Position numbers and translations under genes: made by a program. Positions 47,656-59,979 of a DNA stretch of 64,000 nucleotides are shown here, in pieces. Source of the DNA: Malania oleifera. Taxonomy: Eukaryota; Streptophyta; Magnoliopsida; Santalales; Ximeniaceae. The notes beneath the pieces were generated by a model. The model ran no database searches, was not told the origin of the DNA, and saw only the letters and a list, made by a program, of their open reading frames with translations. Numbering within the stretch: the stretch's first letter is position 1; each line of letters opens with the position of its first letter. The stretch spans positions 53,520,093 through 53,584,092 of the forward strand of contig NC_080426.1 of the NCBI RefSeq assembly GCF_029873635.1. The letters run 5' to 3'.

Positions 47656-48559
47656 CTGAGCTGAGACACCTCTCAGTAAGGGGGATAAACTAATATCAGT
47701 TTGTGGCAACATGAGTATCATTGTATTATAAACATTTATTGTACATGGTATATTATATATGTTAAATAAGGAAAACATGTACATAATTCAACTGCATTTG
47801 ATAAATATAATAAAAATTATTCCGTATAAATTTGAATAAAAAAAATTTCATATAACATACTGTGGCATACTAAATGTCTGTATACATAAAAAACCATTTG
47901 CTATATTTGTATAATACTGAAATCACACCCTGAATGAATAGCTAGTTGATGTCATGTATTACCCCCACATGACTTGGTTGTGCAGCCTATAGGTGGGACC
48001 TAGCAATGGTTGGCCTACCACACTAAGTCAAACTTGTAAGTCTGTAAGTACGATTGGCTTGCCCAACCTGGTCTGAATTGCTAGGGGGCACTTGCACTAC
48101 ACTGAAACTCAATCGACTATGTCCCTCCCCCACTCTATATGAGATGTGTGGTAGCACTACCTAAACTAAAGGTTACGGTACCGTGCTCTAAATCTAAACT
48201 AAGTCATCCGGGTTCTGTTATCATTTATTAGATAATTCGTAATACTGTTATGTATAACTATTTCAAAATCATGTGTAACATCTGTAATGATAACATTTTC
48301 TGAATAACTGTCATAACATGTTTAACTACGACATCTGCGCCGGCTGAAATATCACAACTTCTGCGCCGTCTGAATATCTTGGCATCTGCGCTGGCTGAAT
48401 ATCTCGGCATCTATGCCGGCTAAATATCTCGGCGTCTGCGCCAGCTGAATATCATAATATACTAAAAAGTATAATTACTATACTGTTTATAGTTTTTCAA
48501 AAAACTGTCGTTAAATCATGCTTGTTCTGTGTTTTTATGAAATATTCTAACATGTTATT

Positions 48560-50697
48560 TGTTGACCTTATAGGTCACACCCAATTTTGATAATTACAAA
48601 TACTTGTTGTATTTGACGACTATAAAAGGATATGTGTAGGTATATAATTGGTAAATCAAAGTGGAGAGCGTGAAGACCCTGAAGACCATATTTGTGTTGT
48701 ACTTTAAATTCATTTTAAATAATGCGGGTCTGTAATAATCAATTGCACTACATGCATGATATGATAGGTAAGCTCAAATGACCATAGGGAAACCAAATGA
48801 CTGTACGACACCCTTTGGTCGACCTTCGGTCGACCGACACTAGAATTTTCCGATGTCCTCAAAAAGACCTAGAATGACCCTAGGACCCACATTTATGCAT
48901 AAACATGTGCTTATATGGATAGGGTGATGGCATGAGGAAATAGAACTAAAATGCATTAAAAAAGCATGTTCAATCCATCGTACTTTCACAAGTGTAAATC
49001 TGTCAGTCGACCAAACCGGTTAGCGGTCAACATTTTGGCCATAGCTCGGATCGTACCTTGCCAAGTTCATATAACTTGGTCAACCGAACTCCCACTGGGT
49101 CAACCTTTGAATTCTCGATTGACTGACCAAATTTATACGAGCAACGCCCTAGTCGACTAAACGCACAAGTGGGAGAATCCAACCGCTCGATCAACCAAAC
49201 TTCATAGTTCAAAATCACCTGATCAACCGAATCGCGTGGAAATAGAAAATTAGCCCTTAGGACCCTTAGTCTGGTCAACCGAACTCTCAGTTCAAATTTC
49301 TCCCGGTCGACCGACCTTCATCACTTGGTCAACCGAACCTTAAGTCCGGACGATCGGTGCTCTCGGGTTGAAAATTTTTTTTACCGCAGTTGAACTTTTT
49401 AAACGGGGTTAATTATGCAAAAATGTTTTAAAACAATACTAATAATACCCTATTTGTCTGGATGGTTATAATTATGGGGTAATCTATATATATTCCCTCA
49501 TTTGAAAAGATTAGCACCTAATTAGCAATCTTGATCAGAAAAAATTCTCTGAAATTCAAAATTCTCATATACTCATTTTGAAGCCTCCTACACTCACTCT
49601 TGCTAGTTCTTATTGCAAAACTCTCTTCATAAGTGTGTGCTTGAGTGTTCTTGCTATTAGGCTATTGCTCTCCTATGCTTAGTTGATTGAAATTATTTTC
49701 TTTGGGAGCAAAGCTTTAAGTTTTTCCTAGGAGACTTTATCGATAAGTCTTCCTTAGGAAAACTTCATTTGAACTTGTGAGCATTGCATTCTCATTGCAA
49801 TATCTCAATGAGGTCACATTACTTTTTGATTGCTAAAACATATTTCAAATCATCTTTAAATATCTCGTGTGATTTAATTTCAGAAATATTCTGTTGAGAT
49901 ATTTGTGCATATGCAAAAATATCTTTGTTGAATTATCTTTGATTGATTTTATCTTATTGAACACAAGGATCAAATCATTTTATAAATTAAATCTAAATAT
50001 CTCTTGAGATTTATATTTGTACAAATATATTTTTTGAGATATTGAAAATGTGCTAAGGATCTTTGTTTCTACATTGTGATTGAAATCATTATTTTGACAC
50101 AAGGATCATATTATTTACACTCTCACGCACTGATTGTAACATTTGCATAAATATTTGAGAGTAAACATTTAGACCACATTGAGCTTACTTTATTATATCA
50201 TTCGGTGGTGTATTGATTAGATTGGATACATATATGCTTTACTGAGAAGCATAATCACTATACCCATTTCATTATTGAGAAATACTGTTGTATTCCTGGT
50301 GTGGCCTAAGGGGGCGGTAATCCAGCTCGGTAAGGATTGTTTGTAAAGGTTGAGGTCAGCCTTGTGCTAATTGATCTAGTTGTTTAGGTGCCACTCCACT
50401 TGTTAAGTGAGTCTTATAGTGGTAATCCTTGTACTTGTTAGCCACGGCAAGAACGTAGGCAATTTTCCGAATCTCAATAACATTTCTAGGTGTCATCTTA
50501 CTTTTACAGCTTTCTGGTGCATGATTAGTTAATTTTATCATGCGACTTAATTTTCCTTGCATATTTAAATTGATTTAATTTATCTGCATTAGATTAACCA
50601 TAAGGTTGTGTAATACTGTTGTTAGGGGATTGACCTAGGACATCAATTTTGAAAATACCAATTCACCCCCCCTCTTCAGATTACGGTAAAGCTAACA
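48560..50697 (+). mobile_element. Solo LTR of family A, divergent copy
   Basis: 2,138 bases from TGTTGACCTTATAGG to GGTAAAGCTAACA, flanked by a perfect TTATT duplication (48555-48559 and 50698-50702). Same order of parts as the A LTRs: array with GGTCGACCGAC (about 48815-49370), TATA at 49483-49495, AACGTAGGC block at 50451-50481, and terminal CACCCCCCCTCTT. Visibly more different from the other three A LTRs than they are from each other. Confidence 0.9.
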
Positions 50698-52362
50698 TTA
50701 TTAATTGCAGTAAAAATCTATACTCATATCACACCTAAATGAGTACTATTTTATAACATATTATTAGGCCTGAAAACACATTTTACTGAAAAAAATAATA
50801 TTAAATTTGTTTTTTAAAGTTTCCTCAATTCCATCTCTATATTCCCAAAACTATACATAATTTTTGAGTTAAATACTGAATATTTAATAATACAATTTAT
50901 GAAAATGCCTAACTTAATTTATCCCTTTACCTATTTCCTATTGAACCTACTGGAACTCTAAATCCATGTCCACGACGTTCAAAGCTCAAAACCCTAAAAT
51001 TCATATTTCCCAAATTTAATCAACTCAACCCGTAGTATATTTATCATTCAGTATTTCCTACCCTCTATATACTCCAAATTAACCATAAAACTCTAAATTA
51101 CCTCACTTACCCTGGCTTTGGGGTGGTGCCTGAACTCCTCAAACCAAAATTCTATTTTGATAAACTTGTAAAGAATCAACCCCTGATTGTTGTGGTGGTT
51201 TCTGATCGTCGATTCATACTTAAATTAGAGCAGAAACGTAAAGAGAAGTAGGAGGTTATTTGTGGGTTTAGAGAGAGAGAGAGAGAGAGAGAGAGAAGAA
51301 GAAGAAGAAGAAATTTTTTTTAATAAAAATGAAGCTCGCGGGTTTTCTTTCTAGCCAACACTATAGGGAAAATCGTCGACAGTTTTTCTGGGTGTCACAC
51401 AATCCGTCGACAGTTTGACCTGTTCCCAAACCTTCTTCCTCTTTTCCTTATTTATTTTAATTATTTTATTTTTTTAGTCCTCTACATAACCCCTGTTTAA
51501 CCTAGGTAAAAATTGACCAATCCGAGAGGTTCGGTCGACCAAGGACAAGGTTCAATTGACCACTTTTGCAAGTTTGGTCAACCATGGCAAATTTGAACTA
51601 TAGATTTGATTGACCATATCTGGGCGATTCTGAACCCTTTGTAGGTTTAGTCGACCAAGGTGATTTTTAACTACTAGGTCGGTCAACCAAGTAATTGGGG
51701 TGTTAGACACTTTACTTTCGGTTGAGCTAGGACGGTACGTTCAAAATAGAATAGTCAACCAAGGGTAGTCAATATGTTGACTTTGGACCTGTTTGGTCGA
51801 CCGAGCCAATTTTTGCGTGCTACGTTTGGTTGACCAAGGGAAATTCAAAGGTTGACTCCATGTGTGAAAAGTGTTTTAGTCGACTGTGGTAATATTACAC
51901 ACAAGTGGTCTGTTGACCGAGGACAATTTAACTTACAATTTTGCCCTCAATTTGACACTAAAAATCCAAAGTTGTGTAAGCCCTGTTTTTTTCCTTGAAC
52001 TTATTCAACCATGTATGAATAAATTATAGCATTTAGGTCTTAATGGTCAACCTATGGTCTTGAGCATTTAATACTTATCATGCATGATATGCAAATATTA
52101 CAGACCATTATAATATATACCCAAAACATAAAACAAAATGCATTTTGCAATAAGAACAAATATCTTCTTCTTCTTTTTATGCTCCTCTAATTCTTCATAG
52201 AATACGCCGAATGATATGGTCTTTATGTTTCTCCTGACTTCCATCTCTTCCTTATGTGTGCACTATTATATTAAGTCTGCTCAAGCACTGAATACACACA
52301 TAAGTAACTTGCGGTTTGTCATTATTAAAACCAAGGATTGGACTCAAAAATTCAACACCCAT

Positions 52363-52379
52363 ACTCGATTTTTACAACA
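52363..52379 (+). repeat. Last 17 bases of B 3' LTR
   Basis: ACTCGATTTTTACAACA, matching 27014-27030 (ACTCAATTTTTACAACA). It follows the CCCAT duplication of D and is followed by TTAAG. Confidence 0.85.
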
Positions 52380-52384
52380 TTAAG

Positions 52385-53139
52385 AGCTAAAGTATTTGAC
52401 GTCAAAAGGATGGCATGGACATAGTGATGGTTTTAGATAAGGAAGCTCTAGTTTAGAGAGAGAAAGGCTAATGAAAAATATGGTCCAAAAAAGATATCCT
52501 AAATTGGGATGTGAAGTTGGTATTTATAGTACTATATAGACCAAAGTGACGCTTTTATTCGATAATAGAATGTTGTGGTTATGAACGCTGCGAATTAGAG
52601 AAAAGAATTTAAATTATTCAATGGTGTCACGAGATGTAGCCAAAAAGAAAATAATAAGGAAAAACCTTTTGTCATAGATGACACTTAAGCTAACCGAGGA
52701 AGGGAAGCCACCTTAACGAACTCTGATTCAATCCCACTAAACAAAATTTCTCTACGATATCCCAATACTTGAAATTGCTCAAGGGATTCATATCTCATGA
52801 TCTATCACAATTGTGGACATGTAGGGTTTGACCACTATAAAATTTTTGGAATTAGAAGTCAATAAAGCAAGCAATTAATATTTATTTTGCACCACAATAG
52901 TATATATAATATATTTAGTGAGATTTGTAAAATTGTAGATTGAGTTATCCATCATCATTTGGACCCATCCAAGCTAGTATAAATAAACTACGAAACCATA
53001 ACAAATTTTTTTTTTATGTAATTTACTACGTAATTTTCTTCTCCTTTTAAATTGACCTTATGGGCAATGTTTGAGTGGTGACATTATACATTGTGTAACT
53101 TTAAGATTTTTGCTAAAAAAAGTAAACTTCAAAATTTCT
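52385..53139. other. Unassigned right flank of the nest
   Basis: No gene recognised. AT-rich, with one zinc-knuckle-like run (YHNCGHVGFDHYK) in one frame at 52803-52841 that lacks surrounding gag features. It may be old genomic DNA or a decayed element. Confidence 0.45.
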
Positions 53140-53226
53140 ATTTCTTTTCGTGGAAACAATATTTTATTATTTAAAGAAGTAATTTTCTACTCTTAAATTG
53201 GAAAAAAAATGTTCCACTATGCTATG

Positions 53227-53269
<43 letters not shown>

Positions 53270-53398
53270 AATTTATATGTGTGTGTGTGTGTGTGTGCGT
53301 GTGAGTATGTGTGTGTTTGTTCCCTTGGAATCTTATTAATTAAGAAAGGTAGTACATCTTCAATTGCATACACCTTCTTGTAGTACGGGGAAAGCCAT
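53140..53398 (-). repeat. Segment P, copy 2, left half
   Basis: Reverse complement of about 26314-26562, including the matching microsatellites ((TA)n at 53230-53264, (GT)n at about 53279-53297). Interrupted at GCCAT (53394-53398) by element G. Confidence 0.78.
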
Positions 53399-53989
53399 TG
53401 TAGAAATATGGATCGAATAATGAAGATGTACAATGGAATAAACAACAAGTAAATGTAAATAACACACAACTAGAACAAGATCAACACGAAGATTTACTTG
53501 GTTCAGCAAAGCTTATATCCACAGAAGCAATGGCACACAAATTTCACTATGGAAATCAAAATGTACACAATACACTTCTCAAATGATCACTATCTGTCTT
53601 AAAATATGCCCAAATGACATATATATAGGTTCCTTGGAGGTTTCCCCCCGTTTTCCCAACCACCCAACGTTTAAAAATCCAAATTTCTAAAGAAACTATC
53701 GTAGTCCAGGTGCCTCTCATCGAAGAACACAGAGCTTTGTCGACAAGACCAATAAGAACCTTCATCGACGAATACAAGGCCTTCATCGACAATGCCAGAA
53801 GTTGGAAATTTCATACTCTCGGTAATTATTCATCGACGAACTTCAGAGCCTCCATCGACGAACCTCTGCTGTCCCTTCGTCGACGAACACATGACCTTCA
53901 TCGATGAGGCCTGCTGTGCTGCCCCCTTCATGTTATTCCTTCTTACTTCTTTGCTTATTAAAACAGAAGTATAAGAGTCACAAATAACA
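53399..53989 (-). repeat. 3' LTR of G
   Basis: TGTAGAAATATGG...CACAAATAACA on the plus strand. It holds CATCGACGAA / CGTCGACGAA motifs at about 53715-53915 and the antisense TTACTTGGTTCAGC...TATCCAC block at 53491-53524. Confidence 0.87.
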
Positions 53990-54105
53990 GTCTCCACCTT
54001 GGCGATTATACGTCCCTTATGAGAATCCCAAAAAAAAAAAAAAAAATGCATGATCTGCTCCACCTTGAACTTGAAAACGCTAGGTTTGGCCTTGTCTCTC
54101 TTTTA

Positions 54106-57100
54106 TCACTTGGAGACATGGAATAAGTCCAAGCAATGCTTGAAATTTTCAAAAGTAAATGAGTTCATTAGAATATCCGCTACATTTTTAGATGTGTGAA
54201 CTTTCTCTAAAATAAGTTCACCCGAAGCAATCGATTCCCGAACCCTATGGAACCTCACATCAATGTACTTGGTCCTAGCATGGCATATCTGATTCTTCGC
54301 CAAGTAAATGGCACTCTGACTATCACAATGGAGAACCACACCATCTTGTTGTAATCCCAGCTCTCTTACTAAACTAGTAAGCCATAAAGCCTCCTTTGTA
54401 GCTTCAACAACTGTCATATAATCTGTCTTAGTCACCAGAGACTGTACCATGGATCTCCAATATATCAGTCCTCCTACAAGGGTAAACACATATCCCGTTG
54501 TAGACTTTCTGTCATCCATATCTCCAGCATAATCTGCATCAACAAACCCCATAGCTGAAGGTCAACCCTATTGCTTGCCGAATATGATGCCATATCCCGA
54601 TGTACCCCGCAAGTATCTAAGTATCCATTTTACATCTTCCCAATGCTGCCTTCCTATATCATAGAGGAACTCGCTCACCATGCCCAGTGCATGAGCTAAA
54701 TCTGGTCTCATACATACCACAACATACATTAAACTCCCCACGACACTAGTATAAAGGACCTTTGACATGTCCCGGATTTTCTCATCCGAACTTGGGCAAT
54801 TTGCAATAGACAACATGAAATGATTCGCTAGATGTGTACACACCGGTCTTGCATCAACCATGCTAAACCTCTTCAACACTTTTCGCACATAACTTCCCTA
54901 AGATAGCCATAATCTCCCTATAGTCCTGTCTCGGCGAATCTCCATCCCAAGTATTTTCTTGGCTGAACCAAGATCCTTCATGTCAAATTCCTTATACAAC
55001 AGGTCTTTTAATTGATTCACCTCAGTTAAATCTCTTGTAGCTATCAACATATCATCAACATACAATAACAATAAAATAAGTGAGTCATCATCAAGTTTAT
55101 TCACATATATGTAGCAGTCATACTCACATCATTTATAGCCTTTTTTTATCATATAGGAATCAAACCGTTTATTCCATTGTCTTCGAGACTGTTTCAGCCC
55201 ATAAATAGATTTCTTCAACCTGCAAAAAAAATTTTCTTTTCATTGTTCAATGAAATCCTCAAGATGAACCATGTAGATTTGTTCTTCCAAGTCACCATGA
55301 AGAAACGTCATCTTCACATCCATTTGTTCCAAATAAAGATCATAATGAGCTACTAACCCCAACACAACTCTGATTGAAGTATGTCGAACCACTGGAGAAA
55401 AGATCTCATCATAATTTATCCCCTTCTTCTGTGAGTATCCTTTTGCCACCAACCATGCCTTGAACTTCTCACCTTCCTTTTCTGATATTGCCTCCTTCTT
55501 TATGTACACCCATTTGCACTCAATCGGTATCTTCCTACTTAGAAGCTCCGCCAACTCCTAATTTTGATTTTTACGTAGTGATTCCATTTCCTCAATCATT
55601 GCTCCCTTCCATCTATCTTTCTCCCGACTGTGCATTGCTTCTTGAAATGTAGTTGGATCATTGCAACTAGTAAGAAAAGCATAAAACACTAACTCTTCAA
55701 ACCCATACCTTGGCGGAGACCAAATAGTGTGTTTGGATCTTTTTAATAGAATATCATCAACTTACTGAATTTCCAAGCTAGAACTCTCTGCAACCACGGG
55801 ACCATGATCATTTTCATTTCCCTGAGCTTCCAACTCCACCTGCATGATATGTTCATCACTGCCCCAGCTTTCTAGCTTCTATGTCTGTTCATCACATTCT
55901 TGAGTACGCTTCACCATAACTTTCTCATCAAAGACTACATCCCTACTTATTACAACCTTGTTTGCCACTGGGTCCCATAGCTTGTACCCCTTTACACCTA
56001 TTAGATACCCTAAAAAAAAATGCAATGACGAGACTTCGGGTCAAGCTTAGACCTTTCCTAACTAGACACATGCACATAGGCTGGACACCCGAATACTTTC
56101 AATTCAAAAAAGTCTACCGCATTTCCTGTCCAAACCTCTTCCGCCACTTTACCCGCTAGTGATGCCCTTGGTGATCGATTTACTACAAGACAAGTCATAC
56201 TAACTACCTTGGCCCAGAAGTTCTTTGGTAGCCTTGCATTCAATCTGAGACACCGAACCCTATTAGTAAGAGTCTGATTCATCCGTTCTGTCACACCATT
56301 TTGTTGAGGTGTCTGATGAACTGTAAAATGTCTCTTGATGCCTTGCTCCGCACAAAACTCCTGAAACTGAGAATCAGCACACTCGGTCCCATTATCCGAC
56401 CTTAAACATTTGATTCTCCTCCCCATCTGGTTCTCCACTTTAGCCTTCCAAATCTTAAACTTGGTAAACGTACTTGATTTGTGACGCATGAAGTAAACTC
56501 AGACCTTCCGTGATTAATCATCAATGAAACTCACATAATACACGTGTCCACCCTTTGATGCAACTCTTATCGGGCCCCAAACAACTAAATGCACATAGTT
56601 AAGAATTCCTTTCGTCTTGTGAGTAGCTGATCTGAACTTTGCCCTGTTCTATTTTCCAAGAACATATATCCTGCAAAATTCCAACCGACTTGATTTCAAG
56701 CCCTTCAAGAGTTTCCTCTTGTGTAGTTCTTTCATGCCATGTTCCCCCAAATGCCCAAGGCGCATATGCCACAAGACAGTCTCATCTGATTCAGCATCCA
56801 CAATTGCAGTCAGATTATTCCCATCCAGTTTCTGCCCTTTCATTACAGTCAGATTACCTTTCCATACGGTCAAAAATCCACCTTTGGACTTGTAATTGAA
56901 GTCATTACAATCCAAAGTGCCAAGAGATATCAAACTCTTTCTCAACTCAGGTATATGTCTTACATTACACAATGTTCTTACAATACCATAAAACATTTTT
57001 ATCTTTACATTTCATATGCCAACGATTTTGCAAGAAGAATCATTACCCATAAGAACTGATCCAGAATTCACTAACCTGTAAGTGTTGAACCACTCCTTAT

Positions 57101-57140
57101 TCGAAGTCATGTGATAAAAGCATGTCGAATCAAGTATCCA
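54106..57140 (-). pseudogene. pol: Tork pol of G
   Basis: Protease near 57135-57090 (ILDSTCFYHMTS). Pre-integrase at about 56770-56730 (LWHMRLGHLGEHG). Integrase core 56570-56058, with VSFIDD, RSDNGTE and QQNGVTERMN, so all three acidic residues are present. RT from about 55640, with EQMDVKMTFLHGDLEE near 55320-55270 and YVDDML near 55050, both intact. RNase H 54888-54106, with RPDLAHALGMVSEF, GFVDADYAGDMDD and KYIDVRFHRV, ending HVSK-stop. Interruptions near 56510, 55550, 55200, 54895 and 54565 make it a pseudogene. Confidence 0.86.
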
Positions 57141-58007
57141 AGAGTTCGTTAGATTATCTGACTCCACTGAAATTGATAGAACATCACCATCCGCTAAATC
57201 TTCTTCTTGAACAATATTCAAAGATTTTGAAATCCCCTTATGTTTTTCAGCATTTCCTTTCTTCCAATCCGGACACTCCGATTTCACATGCCCATTTTTA
57301 CCGCATTTATAACATCGGATTTCTTTCTTCTTCTTAGATTGATTTCGGGATTTATGATTAGACCAATTCTTAAAATTTCCTTTGCCTTGTTCATTGCTAC
57401 CCTTTACCACAATTCCTTCTCCTACATCACATATCTTCAACCTTTGAAGAAAATTTAATAAGGCACTTGTTACCTCTTCCAGATCAAGAGTTTTTTTTCC
57501 CTATGTAAGACCGGTCACAAGATTTCTATAGGTATGAGACAAGGGCAAAGAATTTAACAGCATCAAAGCCTTATCATCCTCATCAAACTTCACATCAACC
57601 CTCATCAAATCACTTATAATTTGATTAAAGGCATTAATGTGTTGATCCAAACTTGATCCTTCAATCATTTTAATTCAATATAAACGCTGCTTAAGAAAAA
57701 GTTTATTATTAAGGGATTTAGATATGTATCGACTTTCTAACTTTTGCCAGATATCCGTTGGAGAATCCTCCTCCATCACCCGATAGAGAACTTCCTCAGC
57801 CAAACACAAGCGTATTGTAGACGCTGCCTTTGCTTTCAAATCTACCCATGTTGTCTCATCCATTCCTTCTGGTTGAGTATCAAGCAAAGCCTTAGCCATT
57901 CCTTGTTGCACAAGAATGTCCTTCACTCTTCTCTACCATAAACCAAAGTTTCTGGTTCCATCAAATTTGACTACATCAAATCTTATAGAAGACGATCCTG
58001 ATGCCAT
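57141..58007 (-). pseudogene. gag: Tork gag of G
   Basis: ATG at 58007 (MASGSSS). The N-terminus FDVVKFDGTRNFGLW is followed by TAG at the same codon as in B2. 57926-57675 carries the helical gag domain (WQKLESRYISKSLNNKLFLK). After another stop, 57440 onward carries an intact zinc knuckle C-Y-K-C-G-K-N-G-H-V-K-S-E-C at about 57320-57280. The gag frame runs into the protease, as in single-ORF copia elements. Confidence 0.83.
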
Positions 58008-58017
58008 AACAGCAATC

Positions 58018-58029
58018 GTTCTAATACCA
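58018..58029 (-). other. Primer binding site of G
   Basis: On the minus strand TGGTATTAGAAC, two bases different from TGGTATCAGAGC, three bases from the LTR. Confidence 0.8.
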
Positions 58030-58032
58030 ATA

Positions 58033-58599
58033 TGTTGAAAATGGATCAAATAATGAAGATGCACAATGAAATAAATAACAAGTAAATGTAAATAGCACAT
58101 AACCAGAACAAGATTAACACGAAGATTTACATGGTTCGACAAAGCTTACATCCACGGAAGCAATGGCACACAAATTTCACCATGGAAATAAAAATGTACA
58201 CAATACACTTCTCAAATGATCACTCTCTGTCTCAAAATATGCCCAAATGACATATATAGAGGTTCCTCAGAGGTTTCCCCCCGTTTGCTCAACCACCAAA
58301 CGTTTAAAAATTCAAATTTCTAAAGAAACTGCCGCAGTCCAGGTGCCTTTCATCAATAAACACAGAACTTCGTTGATGAGACCAAGAAAAACCTTCGTCG
58401 ATGAATATAAGGCTTTCGTCAATGATGCCAGAATTTTGAAATTCCTGCTCTTGGTAATTATTCGTCAACGAACCTCTGCTATCCCCTTGTCGACGAACAC
58501 AAGACCTTCGTCAATGAGGCCTACTCTGCTGCCCCCTTCATGTTTTTCCTTCTTCCTTCTTTACTTATCAAAATAGAAGTATAAGAGCCACAAATAACA
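58033..58599 (-). repeat. 5' LTR of G
   Basis: Plus strand TGTTGAAAATGG...CACAAATAACA. Motifs TCGTCGATGAA and TTGTCGACGAA at about 58370-58520, and the antisense ACATGGTTCGAC...TACATCCACGG block at 58125-58157. Confidence 0.88.
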
Positions 58600-58604
58600 A
58601 CCAT

Positions 58605-58765
58605 TATGAAGGGATTTCATATATATGGGTAAACACAAACTTGATCCAAAGAATGTGCCCCAAACTCGTCAATATCTCTCTTAATTTTCAATGTGCGACA
58701 AATTAACTCACGAATGAAATTTCTCAACAATATCTTCTTCACTAGTTACAATTCAACCATTCCCC
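58605..58765 (-). repeat. Segment P, copy 2, right half
   Basis: Reverse complement of about 26141-26312. Similarity fades at CCCCTAGAATGCAAAC (about 58762-58777). Confidence 0.75.
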
Positions 58766-59269
58766 TAGAATGCAAACTATTCTTCATTACTCGGTGTTGT
58801 GCAATAATGAAAAAGCCATAAAACAATGAAAATCCATTCATCAATAGGATTAACGTCATAGGATCAATCCAACACTTACTCAAACCATAAGCATAAGCTT
58901 TACTAACACTTGTTAGCATGGTGGGAATTCTCATGAGTGGGTGTAAGAATATATCATGGGGCCTAAATGCTTAAGTCACTAAGTCTCTTGTGGCTAATCA
59001 TGTATATAAGTCACTCGTCTTTCACTTAATTTTTCAATATGACTCACAATGGAAGTTTCTTGGCACTTTTCATCTCCTCCCAAAAACAAGAATCTAAGAC
59101 CTTTAAGATTGAAGTCACTAACTCTATAAAGTTGACTTATCCACACGATATATTTTCTCTTTTATGCACCGTACCTATGATAGATAATCAAATATTACTT
59201 TTCACAAAAATATTTCTCCCAAACTAAATAGAGAGAAATATTCATATACATATACATACATATATATAC

Positions 59270-59316
<47 letters not shown>

Positions 59317-59368
59317 CAAATATTACTCTTCACAAAAATATTTCCCCCAAACCAAATAGTGAGAAATA

Positions 59369-59411
<43 letters not shown>
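58766..59411. other. Intergenic stretch with microsatellites
   Basis: No gene recognised. It contains (CATA)/(TA)n repeats at about 59242-59312 and (TA)n at about 59371-59411. The sequence AAATATTACTCTTCACAAAAATATTTC is repeated on either side of the first tract (about 59190-59220 and 59318-59345), a local duplication. Confidence 0.6.
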
Positions 59412-59415
<4 letters not shown>

Positions 59416-59849
59416 TAATTAAGCTTGACCTAACAATATCTAGTTCATTTCATTCTGCTGCCATTGGGACTGGTTGATAGGTTACTGCTATACATGTATA
59501 CATGCAAAGTTGCAAACACGTATAAGCTGAATTTCTACATGTGCACGCATCTTGGTTGAAACATTTGCATACTGTATTTGTTGGCAATACATGTGGTTGC
59601 GAGTTCATAGTTAAATCATATTCTATTATATATATTTCTCGAGTACTGACAAGCATATATTTTTTTAAACAAGTAGATCTGTCACTTTCTTCACCTAACT
59701 TCGATCGAACACAAATATGGGTGCTCCAGCTTCTACAAATGATGATGAACGATACATCCTTTTTCTCTTTCAAGGATAGTATTCCCCGCAATAGTCTGAT
59801 ATTCAGCTCATCATAGCGAGGGCAGTTTAGGAATCTCAAGGCTCCAGTT

Positions 59850-59858
59850 CTATAAATT
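59850..59858 (+). promoter_or_regulatory. Predicted TATA box of host gene
   Basis: CTATAAATT lies 122 bases upstream of the chosen ATG, a normal plant spacing if the leader is about 90 bases. Inferred from position. Confidence 0.45.
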
Positions 59859-59979
59859 AATTATGAAGGTTCTCTTGTTCATTGCGAAAATTGGATTGCT
59901 CAGAGCAGTGGCCAGCTTAGCTTGCGCTTGGGCAGGAAGCCCCATGCCCAGATGACAAAAGGAGTTGCAGAAGAGGAGT

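Larger units (their letters stand above)
36560..51486 (-). mobile_element. Ty3/gypsy chromovirus E (Tekay/Del-like)
   Basis: Minus-strand element with left LTR 36560-38585, internal region 38586-43591 and right LTR 43592-51486 (split by F and a solo LTR). Flanks GAACC (36555-36559) and TAACC (51487-51491) match at four of five bases. Order from the right: primer site, gag, protease, RT, RNase H, integrase, chromodomain-type C-terminus, which is the gypsy chromovirus order. All domains are degenerate; the RT and integrase active sites have changed. Confidence 0.85.
43592..51486 (-). repeat. 5' LTR of E, split by F and a solo A LTR
   Basis: Starts TGTAACAACCTC next to the primer site and matches the left LTR through 43592-44011, 47661-48559 and 50703-51486. 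Ends ...TCCTCTACA at 51486 before TAACC. It includes (TA)n at about 43812-43842, a repeated tract with TGCGCCGGCTGAATATC units (about 48340-48450), (GA)n at about 51272-51297 and CGTCGACAG motifs at 51373-51410. Confidence 0.82.
31609..52357 (-). mobile_element. Solo SIRE-type LTR D, split by later insertions
   Basis: Ends TGTTGGAATTGG (31609) and ATTCAACA (52357), flanked by a perfect CCCAT duplication (31604-31608 and 52358-52362). After subtracting X, the C-type solo LTR, element E and their duplications, about 2.3 kb remains, a normal SIRE LTR length. The pieces run in LTR order on the minus strand: start with AATAATGACAAAC (near 52317), motif array with GGTCGACC (about 51520-51920), TATA box split at 34163-36483, GCCTACATCC block at 33191-33229, and the terminal AATTCACCCCCC block (31630-31650). 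No internal domain is present. Confidence 0.85.
11802..52379 (+). mobile_element. Tork-type copia complex B (LTR-internal-LTR-internal-LTR)
   Basis: The outer layer of the nest. A complete 5' LTR (11802-12388), a first internal region (12389-25876, interrupted), a rearranged middle LTR (25877-27030), a second internal region (27031-31095) and a 3' LTR (31096-31608 plus 52363-52379, split by D). TTAAG precedes the first LTR (11797-11801) and follows the last (52380-52384), as a single target duplication would. Gag and pol features match the Tork (Tnt1-like) lineage of copia. All other elements between these limits are later insertions. Confidence 0.75.
53399..58599 (-). mobile_element. Tork-type copia element G
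   Basis: A 5.2 kb minus-strand element with LTRs 53399-53989 (3') and 58033-58599 (5'), primer site 58018-58029, one gag-pol and polypurine tract CAAGGTGGAGAC next to the 3' LTR. Flanks GCCAT (53394-53398) and ACCAT (58600-58604) match at four of five; the empty site is seen in P copy 1. It is related to B in gag-pol and in LTR start and middle blocks. It is the least damaged element in the window, but it still has stops and frameshifts. The LTRs are roughly nine in ten identical by eye. Confidence 0.88.

Noticed and set aside
52803-52841. Zinc-knuckle-like run YHNCGHVGFDHYK
   Set aside because: The first and last Cys are missing, and no gag or other nucleic-acid-binding sequence surrounds it. 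Too weak to call.
53198-53469. Tyr/Ile-rich and Thr/His-rich frames near 53200-53470
   Set aside because: They are translations of (TA)n and (GT)n microsatellites.
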